DNA from: Paracoccaceae bacterium
GTDB lineage: Bacteria > Pseudomonadota > Alphaproteobacteria > Rhodobacterales > Rhodobacteraceae
Length of the DNA stretch: 6,304 nt
Direction: 5' to 3'
Assembly (NCBI GenBank): GCA_007128995.1
Contig: SKWJ01000481.1
Span: 1-6,304 of the forward strand
A program made the translations under genes and the position numbers. The stretch's first letter is position 1, and each line of letters opens with the position of its first letter. Under the pieces are notes generated by a model. The model was not told the origin of the DNA. It saw only the letters and a list, made by a program, of their open reading frames with translations, and ran no database searches. Below, piece after piece: positions 1 through 5,221 of the stretch.

Positions 1-654
1 CAACAGCGCAAGGTTCATGCCGAGCGCCTCCTCCAGCGCCTCGCTGCGAATGCCGCCCGCGCGAAGAAGCACAGGGTGTGTATTGTGAAAGCCGAGAATG
101 GTCGATTCGATTCCTACAGAACAAGACCCGCCGTCAAGCACCGCAGCAATGCGGTCGCCAAGACCTGTCAGGACATGATCTGTGCAGGTCGGGCTTATTC
201 GTCCAGAGAGGTTGGCCGACGGCGCGGCAATCGGCCCTTGAAACTCTTCCAAGAGGGCGCGGGCAACGGGATGTGCAGGCAGGCGCAAGGCAACAGTCTG
301 CAGACCCGCTGTCACCTCGGGCGCGAGCCCGTGTCCGGGCCGAAGCGGTACCACCAATGTCAAGGGACCCGGCCAGAACGCTTCGGCAAGGCGCAATGCG
401 GTTTCCGGCAGTTCGGCCAAGTTCTGCGCCATTGAAAGCGAAGGAACATGGACTATCAGCGGATTATACGCAGGCCTGCCCTTCGCCGCAAAAATTGCCC
501 TGACGGCCGTATCGTTACGCGCGTCCGCGCCAAGCCCATAGACGGTTTCAGTTGGTATCGCGACGAGTCGCCCTGTCTTCAACAGTGCGGCAGCCTCTGC
601 GATTCCCGCAGCATCGGGCGTCAGGATCCGGGGACTATGGTGAACATCTTGCAT
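1..654 (-). CDS. tsaC: L-threonylcarbamoyladenylate synthase (Sua5/YrdC/TsaC family), 3' end cut by window
   Basis: Makes threonylcarbamoyl-AMP from threonine, bicarbonate and ATP, the first step of the t6A modification at position 37 of ANN-decoding tRNAs, in the cytoplasm. The minus strand reads open for 218 codons from ATG at 654 down to base 1. Visible YrdC-domain hallmarks are PTETVYGLGADA (residues 34-45), the KGR of the K-x-R motif (58-60) followed by PAYNPL, WPGPLTLVV, and PSAN with the S-x-N motif (146-148), then GIESTI and LLRAGGI near the edge. Family members of the long Sua5 type carry a further C-terminal domain, which would lie beyond the left edge, so short TsaC versus long Sua5 cannot be decided here. 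The start is chosen because family homology begins shortly after it. No clear Shine-Dalgarno sequence precedes it. The gene is transcribed divergently from the acyl-CoA dehydrogenase. Confidence 0.93.
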   Translation of the reverse strand, partial: MQDVHHSPRILTPDAAGIAEAAALLKTGRLVAIPTETVYGLGADARNDTAVRAIFAAKGRPAYNPLIVHVPSLSMAQNLAELPETALRLAEAFWPGPLTLVVPLRPGHGLAPEVTAGLQTVALRLPAHPVARALLEEFQGPIAAPSANLSGRISPTCTDHVLTGLGDRIAAVLDGGSCSVGIESTILGFHNTHPVLLRAGGIRSEALEEALGMNLALL

Positions 655-698
655 TGTTGTGACGCCGCGTTCTGGTTCTAGATTGCTTCCCGTTCCGT

Positions 699-712
699 TA
701 TCTCGGGAGATA
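699..712. promoter_or_regulatory. 14-bp palindrome in the divergent spacer, possible operator
   Basis: TATCTC-GG-GAGATA: two perfect 6-base arms around a 2-base centre. It lies in the 128-bp spacer between the divergent tsaC (start at 654) and acyl-CoA dehydrogenase (start at 783) genes. The symmetry and position fit a dimeric repressor site, but no second copy or recognisable -35/-10 pair was found beside it. The rest of the spacer holds nothing I can name except the ribosome binding site at 766-773. Chance occurrence is possible. Confidence 0.3.
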
Positions 713-765
713 TGCCCGTCTTAGGCGCTTGCCTGTCACTTGCCAAGTCGGCCTGTCGCATTGCC

Positions 766-773
766 AGAAGGAG
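766..773 (+). promoter_or_regulatory. Ribosome binding site that fixes the acyl-CoA dehydrogenase start
   Basis: AGAAGGAG ends nine bases before ATG 783. The reading frame is also open upstream to a TTG at 729, but that codon has no such site, and family homology starts with MPYRAP at 783. This supports 783 as the real start. Confidence 0.8.
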
Positions 774-782
774 TCTTGTACC

Positions 783-2489
783 ATGCCGTATCGCGCCCCA
801 ACTTCCGACTTTGCCTTCCTGCTGGATCATGTCGTGGGTTTTGATCTGGTTCGCGCGACCGATCGCTATGCAGAGGCAACTGCAGAGACGACATCGGCCA
901 TTCTCAGCGAAGCGGGGCGGTTGTGCGAAGATGTGTTGGCGCCGCTGCAGCGGGTTGGTGATCAAAACCCTGCACGGCTTGAAAACGGTATCGTGCGCAC
1001 ACCGCCAGGGTTTTCCGATGCGTTCAAGGCGATCGGCGGCGGCGGATGGCTTGGGATTGCCGCTGATCCTGCATATGGAGGTATGGGGCTGCCGCAGACT
1101 CTGACAACTGTTGTGAATGACATGATGTCCTCTGCCTGCCTCTCGCTGCAACTGGCACCTCTCATGACACAGGGCCAGATCGAAGCGCTGGAGCATCACG
1201 CGGATGCGAAGTTGCGTGCGCTCTATTTGCCAAAGCTTGTTTCAGGTCAATGGATAGGCACAATGAACCTGACCGAGCCACAGGCCGGAAGCGACGTCGG
1301 TGCTTTGCGCACCAAGGCCGAGCCACGAGAGGATGGAAGCTATGCGATCTCGGGTCAAAAAATCTATATCAGCTGGGGTGACAATGATTTCACCGAGAAT
1401 GTCTGCCATCTGGTGCTGGCGCGGCTTCCAGATGCAGCAGAAGGGACGCGCGGCATAAGCCTGTTCATGGTGCCCAAATTCCTTCCGGATGCGCAGGGAA
1501 ATGCTGGGCAGCGCAACAGACTGCGGGTGGTGTCGTTGGAACACAAGTTGGGGCTGCATGGATCACCGACAGCTGTCATGGAGTATGATCACGCCATTGG
1601 GTGGCTGGTTGGCAAACCGCATAAAGGCATGGCCGCAATGTTCACAATGATGAACAACGCCCGCGTCGGGGTGGGGGTGCAGGGGATCGGCGTTGCTGAA
1701 GCGGCCTATCAGCATGCGTTGGCCTATGCGCAGAATCGTCATCAGGGCCGCACACCTGTGGCTGACATTCCTGCAATTTCAGGACATGCCGATGTGCGAC
1801 GCATGCTTGCACAGATGAAGTCTGAAGTCTTCGCCGCACGGGCAATCGCGCTGGCGAATTCCGTTGCGATCGATATGGCCACGGCCACCGGGGCAGATGA
1901 CTGGGCCGCACGTGCGGCTTTGCTGACACCAATCACCAAGGCGCATGGCACGGATATCGGCGTAGAGGCCGCAGGCATCGGCCTTCAGATTCATGGCGGG
2001 ATGGGCTTTATCGAAGAAACGGGAGCGGCGCAGTTTCTGCGCGATGTTCGGGTCACGACGATTTATGAAGGAACAAATGGGATTCAGGCAATGGATCTGG
2101 TCGGGCGCAAGATGATGGATGGCGGTGAAGCTGCATTCCGCCTGCTGCAGGAAATTGAGGATGCAGCTTTCAAGGCGCGGGCTCAGCTTCCCGAACTGGC
2201 CGAGCCAGTCTGGCAAGCGGCTGAATCACTTCGTGAAGCGACAGAATGGTTGGTCGCGCAGGACATGAACGACCGCAATGCCGGCGCCCAACCCTATCTG
2301 CGCGCTTTTGGTCGTGTGCTTGGGGCGCATTTCCACCTCAAGGCAGCGCAGGCCGATCGCGGTGTGCGCGCGCGCCTCGCAAAAGTCTTCATCACCCGCA
2401 TCCTGCCCGAGCATTCCGCGCTGCTGACGCAAATGCGTGCTGGGGCACAGGCACTCTATGCGTTGAGTGATGACGATCTGGTGGCATGA
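783..2489 (+). CDS. Acyl-CoA dehydrogenase, long DmdC-like subfamily (568 aa)
   Basis: FAD-dependent alpha,beta-dehydrogenation of an acyl-CoA thioester in the cytoplasm, with electrons presumably passing to electron-transfer flavoprotein. The N-terminal MPYRAPTSDFAFLL is characteristic of the about 570-600 aa subfamily that includes 3-methylthiopropionyl-CoA dehydrogenase (DmdC). The FAD-binding signature LTEPQAGSD spans residues 163-171. HGGMGFIEE precedes IYEGTNGIQ, in which Glu429 matches the catalytic base of the family. About 110 residues follow, the extra C-terminal domain that separates this group from classical acyl-CoA dehydrogenases of about 380 aa. The true substrate is not readable: many Rhodobacterales carry several paralogues, and a medium- or branched-chain acyl-CoA is as possible as methylthiopropionyl-CoA. 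Start at ATG 783 has a good ribosome binding site. The stop overlaps the next gene by four bases (ATGA), which suggests translational coupling. Confidence 0.95.
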   Translation: MPYRAPTSDFAFLLDHVVGFDLVRATDRYAEATAETTSAILSEAGRLCEDVLAPLQRVGDQNPARLENGIVRTPPGFSDAFKAIGGGGWLGIAADPAYGGMGLPQTLTTVVNDMMSSACLSLQLAPLMTQGQIEALEHHADAKLRALYLPKLVSGQWIGTMNLTEPQAGSDVGALRTKAEPREDGSYAISGQKIYISWGDNDFTENVCHLVLARLPDAAEGTRGISLFMVPKFLPDAQGNAGQRNRLRVVSLEHKLGLHGSPTAVMEYDHAIGWLVGKPHKGMAAMFTMMNNARVGVGVQGIGVAEAAYQHALAYAQNRHQGRTPVADIPAISGHADVRRMLAQMKSEVFAARAIALANSVAIDMATATGADDWAARAALLTPITKAHGTDIGVEAAGIGLQIHGGMGFIEETGAAQFLRDVRVTTIYEGTNGIQAMDLVGRKMMDGGEAAFRLLQEIEDAAFKARAQLPELAEPVWQAAESLREATEWLVAQDMNDRNAGAQPYLRAFGRVLGAHFHLKAAQADRGVRARLAKVFITRILPEHSALLTQMRAGAQALYALSDDDLVA

Positions 2490-3559
2490 TGAGCACAGGC
2501 GAACTGACGGGACTACGCTATCCATTTCCGGACACGCCTGAAGCGGAGAAAATATTGGAAATTGCCGATGGCGTATTCTGGGCGCGCCTGCCGCTGCCAA
2601 TGGCCCTTGATCATGTGAATGTATATCTTCTTGATGACGGCAATGGCTGGACCGTTTTCGATACCGGGATGAACACGGCAAAGACACGTGCGATCTGGGA
2701 CACGATCCTGTCGCAGCGATTGCAGGGAAAACCTGTTCACCGCGTCATTGCCAGCCATCATCATCCCGATCACATCGGTCTTGCTGGCTGGTTCCAGAGC
2801 AAGGGTGCCGCGCTGTGGACGAGTCGGACTGCATGGCTGTTTGCCCGGATGCTGGTGCTGGATGCGCAGGATCGGCCCTTGCCGGAAACTGCCGAATTCT
2901 GGCGCAAATCCGGCATGGACAGCTCGATCCTGTCACAGCGCCTGCAAGAGCGGCCATTCAATTTCTGTGATGTCGTGGCGCCTCTGCCTTTGGGCTTTCA
3001 GCAATTGCGGGATGGTGCTGTGTTTCGCGCCGCAGGACGGGACTGGGATATACGCTTTGGCCACGGACATGCGCCAGATCAGGTCACATTGTGGAGCCGC
3101 GATTGCCCATTGGTTCTGGGGGCCGATCAGTTGCTTCCGTCCATTTCTCCCAATCTTGGGGTCTATGCTACCGAGCCAGACGCCGATCCCGTTGCGGACT
3201 GGCTGGAAAGCTGCGCCCGGTTCCAGTCGCATGCGCGCGACGATCATTTGGTGCTCCCGGGACATAAATTGCCTTTCACCGGTTTGCCATTGCGATTGCG
3301 ACAGAAGATTGAAAACCATCACGGCGCGTTGCGGCGTCTGCAGGCCCATCTTGGCGTTCCGCGTCGAGCATCTGACTGCTTTGCCCCGCTATTCAAACGC
3401 GAAATCACGGACGCTGTCTACGGGCTGGCACTGGTCGAGGCAGTGGCCCATCTCAACCATCTTGTCGCAGCAGGGCACGCGCGTCGTTTTTCCGATGCAG
3501 AGGGGGTCTGGCTGTGGCAAACCATAAGCGAAGATCGGCCTTCAGACAGGACGTCTTGA
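2486..3559 (+). CDS. Metallo-beta-lactamase-fold hydrolase with C-terminal winged-helix domain (357 aa)
   Basis: A probable two-metal hydrolase of the glyoxalase II / LACTB2-like branch, cytoplasmic because no signal peptide is visible. The signature HHHPDH gives His91, His93, Asp95 and His96. Further likely ligands are His195 in GHAPDQ, Asp214 in LGADQ and His260 in LPGHKLPF, so the metal site looks complete. Residues from about 265 onward, including FKREITDAVYGLALVEAVAHLNHL, resemble the winged-helix tail (BLACT_WH type) of proteobacterial homologues. Two ATGs stand in tandem (2486 and 2489): the first overlaps the dehydrogenase stop by four bases, the second by one, and no strong Shine-Dalgarno site is seen, so translation is probably coupled. 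The substrate is unknown. Pairing with an acyl-CoA dehydrogenase makes a thioester or lactone substrate plausible, but that is inference. Confidence 0.92.
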   Translation: MMSTGELTGLRYPFPDTPEAEKILEIADGVFWARLPLPMALDHVNVYLLDDGNGWTVFDTGMNTAKTRAIWDTILSQRLQGKPVHRVIASHHHPDHIGLAGWFQSKGAALWTSRTAWLFARMLVLDAQDRPLPETAEFWRKSGMDSSILSQRLQERPFNFCDVVAPLPLGFQQLRDGAVFRAAGRDWDIRFGHGHAPDQVTLWSRDCPLVLGADQLLPSISPNLGVYATEPDADPVADWLESCARFQSHARDDHLVLPGHKLPFTGLPLRLRQKIENHHGALRRLQAHLGVPRRASDCFAPLFKREITDAVYGLALVEAVAHLNHLVAAGHARRFSDAEGVWLWQTISEDRPSDRTS

Positions 3560-3562
3560 AGG
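3539..3562 (+). other. Imperfect hairpin across the hydrolase stop codon
   Basis: CCTTCA-GAC, a five-base loop AGGAC, then GTC-T-TGAAGG: nine base pairs with one bulged T. The hydrolase stop codon TGA (3557-3559) sits in the right arm. No T-run follows, so it is not a standard intrinsic terminator. It might protect the mRNA 3' end or be fortuitous. Confidence 0.3.
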
Positions 3563-3578
3563 GGGTGACAGAGCCGCG

Positions 3579-3593
3579 CCGATCCGCTATCGG
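3579..3593 (+). other. Short hairpin between the hydrolase and the oxidase subunit gene
   Basis: CCGAT, loop CCGCT, ATCGG: a perfect five-base-pair stem followed only by TTTG. It lies in the 66-bp spacer 3560-3625. It is too short for a confident terminator call. With the hairpin just upstream it may mark the end of the dehydrogenase-hydrolase transcript. No promoter elements were recognised in the spacer. Confidence 0.2.
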
Positions 3594-3614
3594 TTTGCCC
3601 GAAGAGACTGAGTC

Positions 3615-3620
3615 AGGAGA
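3615..3620 (+). promoter_or_regulatory. Ribosome binding site of the oxidase subunit IV gene
   Basis: AGGAGA, five bases before ATG 3626. It supports real translation of this very short gene. Confidence 0.75.
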
Positions 3621-3625
3621 CTGAA

Positions 3626-3760
3626 ATGGCGAAACATGAACATGGCAAGATGGACATTTCCGAGCAGGAAAAGACCTTTAGTGGATTTGTCAAATGGTCA
3701 GTCTGGGTGGGCGCTGTCAGCATCGGCGTGCTGATTTTCCTGGCCTTGGCGAATTCCTGA
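3626..3760 (+). CDS. aa3-type cytochrome c oxidase subunit IV (44 aa)
   Basis: A small accessory subunit of the alphaproteobacterial aa3 oxidase in the inner membrane. The protein starts MAKHEHGKMDISEQEKTF, a charged, His-rich N-terminus, and then has one membrane segment at about residues 24-42 (SVWVGAVSIGVLIFLALA), ending NS. The length, the G-x-M-D/N...QEKTF-x-GF/FI pattern and the single helix match the known bacterial aa3 subunit IV family, typically 40-70 aa. In Paracoccus the homologous peptide makes a single pass and is not needed for catalysis, so its role is probably structural. It has a strong ribosome binding site and stands apart from the genes of the main oxidase subunits, none of which is in this window. 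The following gene starts 13 bases after its stop, so they are probably co-transcribed. Confidence 0.9.
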   Translation: MAKHEHGKMDISEQEKTFSGFVKWSVWVGAVSIGVLIFLALANS

Positions 3761-3773
3761 TCGTATCGCTGAC

Positions 3774-4421
3774 GTGACAAGATTGTCCCAGGCCTTGACA
3801 GCCAAGGCGTGCTGGGCGCAGCGATGGGTGCCGGTCGCGTTGGTTTTCGTGATCCTGCTGCTGCTATCGGCCTGCGCTGAACAGACATGGGCAAATGATG
3901 AGGCTGTGCAGGCCGCACGATACCACCATGGTGGTGCGCCAGAACTTACGCTCGTGACAATCATGAATTACACTACAGGTCGGGGTGATCACACGGCACT
4001 GTTTATCAACGCAACCGAGCGGGTGTTGTTCGACCCAGCAGGCAGTTGGGCATTGGCCAATATCCCGGAACGCAATGATGTGCATTTTGGAATGACGCCC
4101 GCGATTGGCGCATCCTTCTATGCCAGTCATGTGCGGCCATCGCATTTTGCCGTTGTTCAGCGGTTGGCTGTTGCACCAGATGTGGCAGAGATGGCGCAGG
4201 CCCTTGCCTTGCAGACCGGGCCTGTCCCGCCTGCACGCTGCGCATCGGCCACATCGCGTCTGTTGCAACAATTGCCGGGCCTGGAATCGATCCGAAGTAG
4301 TTACTTCCCACATGTCGTGATGCAAGGTTTTGCCACACTGCCGGGTGTCGTGACCTACGAGCTGCACCACGATTCGACCGAGTTTCAAGCCGAAATTCTG
4401 GCCGTCCAGCGACCGATATGA
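3774..4421 (+). CDS. Uncharacterised lipoprotein, possible permuted papain-like fold (215 aa)
   Basis: I do not recognise a named family. The N-terminus has basic residues (Arg3, Lys11, Arg17), a hydrophobic stretch at about 19-31 and a lipobox LSAC ending at Cys34, so a lipid-anchored periplasmic protein is expected. Ala35 at +2 would permit outer-membrane sorting. The mature part contains a beta-rich segment with GDHTALFI (71-78), then RVLFDPAGSW (83-92), and later ARCASATSRLL (154-164) at the start of a predicted helix. A conserved-looking His73 before Cys156 recalls the order of circularly permuted NlpC/P60 or DUF4105-like proteins, but this is only an analogy. The start is GTG at 3774, thirteen bases after the oxidase subunit stop, with no clear Shine-Dalgarno site. 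Downstream in-frame TTG or GTG starts (3783, 3828) cannot be excluded. rluA follows after seven bases. Confidence 0.82.
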   Translation: MTRLSQALTAKACWAQRWVPVALVFVILLLLSACAEQTWANDEAVQAARYHHGGAPELTLVTIMNYTTGRGDHTALFINATERVLFDPAGSWALANIPERNDVHFGMTPAIGASFYASHVRPSHFAVVQRLAVAPDVAEMAQALALQTGPVPPARCASATSRLLQQLPGLESIRSSYFPHVVMQGFATLPGVVTYELHHDSTEFQAEILAVQRPI

Positions 4422-4428
4422 CGGCGCG

Positions 4429-5079
4429 ATGACTGATTTCGTTTATGCGCCGCCCGATATTGCCCCAGAGATACTGCACGAGGATCATGAGCTGATATTC
4501 GTGAACAAGCCCGCGGGCCTTCTATCCGTGCCGGGCAAGGGGCCAGATATGCAGGATTGCCTGATCGCGCGGTTGAAAATCGCTTTTCCAGAAATCTTGC
4601 TTGTTCACAGGCTGGATCTGGACACATCGGGCGTCATGGTCTTTGCGCGCACCCCGCATGCGCAGCGCCATCTTGGTCTGCAGTTCGAGAAACGGCAGAC
4701 CCGGAAGATCTATCTTGCGCTGGTCGCGGGTCATGTGGCCGCGCGCGCTGGGACGGTTGATCTGCCACTTTCTGTAGATTGGCCCAATCGTCCCAGACAG
4801 AAAGTCTGCCACGAGACCGGACGGCCGGCGCAAACCGACTGGGCGTTGATCCGTCACGATGTGTCGAGCTCAAGGATGCGGCTCATGCCGGTTACCGGGC
4901 GCAGCCATCAGCTTCGGGTTCATATGCGGGCAATCGGGCATCCGATCCTTGGTGATCCGCTCTACGCGACAGGGACCGCGCGCGCGCATCCACGACTGAT
5001 GCTCCATGCACAAAGCCTCAGGGTGCGGCATCCTGATGGTGGGCGCGGCCTCACAATTTCCGCGCCGGTTCCGTTTTGA
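4429..5079 (+). CDS. rluA: RluA: 23S rRNA / tRNA pseudouridine synthase (216 aa)
   Basis: Isomerises uridine to pseudouridine in RNA. The E. coli enzyme modifies U746 of 23S rRNA and U32 of some tRNAs. Motifs follow the RluA pattern in order: VNKPAGLLSVPGKG (25-38), the catalytic HRLDLDTSGV (60-69) with Asp63, KIYLALVAGH, DLPLSVDWPNRP with KVCHETGRPAQT, and TGRSHQLRVHM followed by GHPILGDPLYA near the C-terminus. The length nearly equals that of E. coli RluA (219 aa), and no N-terminal S4 domain is present. This separates it from RluC, RluD and the RsuA family, and the WPNRP/KVC-ETGKPAQT block is especially RluA-like. It starts with ATG seven bases after the lipoprotein stop, so it is probably in the same transcript. 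The exact target bases in this organism are inferred by homology. Confidence 0.94.
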   Translation: MTDFVYAPPDIAPEILHEDHELIFVNKPAGLLSVPGKGPDMQDCLIARLKIAFPEILLVHRLDLDTSGVMVFARTPHAQRHLGLQFEKRQTRKIYLALVAGHVAARAGTVDLPLSVDWPNRPRQKVCHETGRPAQTDWALIRHDVSSSRMRLMPVTGRSHQLRVHMRAIGHPILGDPLYATGTARAHPRLMLHAQSLRVRHPDGGRGLTISAPVPF

Positions 5080-5221
5080 TTGCCTATCTGTGCGGTTCGT
5101 CTGTGTTCCGAGCAGTGACGGAGCTTTGATAGCCTCTTCCTATCGTCGGACGGTTTTTCGATATTGATCACGATCGGTGACTTTGGCACGTCGAACCTGG
5201 GGATTGCAAAGGGTAGGGCGC
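5080..5221. other. Spacer before the formate dehydrogenase-type operon
   Basis: 142 bases without a gene. A short dyad GATAG...CTATC (5128-5144) lies ahead of a T5 run at 5154-5158, but the stem does not abut the T-run, so I do not call a terminator for rluA. A small inverted repeat TCAC-GATCG-GTGA at 5168-5180 could be part of a regulator site. AAAGGG at 5208-5213 is the likely ribosome binding site, eight bases before ATG 5222. No convincing -35/-10 pair was found. A promoter is expected here on functional grounds only. Confidence 0.4.

Noticed and set aside
76..681. Overlapping plus-strand open frames of 77-141 codons
   Set aside because: They lie opposite the clearly recognised tsaC gene. 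Their translations are rich in Arg, Cys and Gln without any family pattern, typical of antisense shadows in GC-rich DNA.
729..782. N-terminal extension of the acyl-CoA dehydrogenase from TTG 729
   Set aside because: The extra 18 residues are unlike the family, and a strong ribosome binding site at 766-773 points to ATG 783.
678..1199. 173-codon minus-strand open frame covering the tsaC/dehydrogenase spacer
   Set aside because: It lies mostly antisense to the N-terminal part of the acyl-CoA dehydrogenase and has no recognisable motif. It would also occupy the divergent promoter region.
2688..3527. 279-codon plus-strand frame inside the hydrolase gene
   Set aside because: It is a different frame of the same DNA. 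It is rich in Cys, Trp and Arg with no motif, while the hydrolase frame has a complete metal-binding signature.
3613..3918. Minus-strand open frame of 101 codons across the subunit IV gene
   Set aside because: The opposite strand encodes a recognisable 44-aa oxidase subunit with a good ribosome binding site. The antisense translation shows no pattern.
5128..5158. Possible intrinsic terminator after rluA
   Set aside because: The stem GATAG/CTATC is short and AT-rich, and it is separated from the T5 run by nine bases, so it does not meet the usual pattern.
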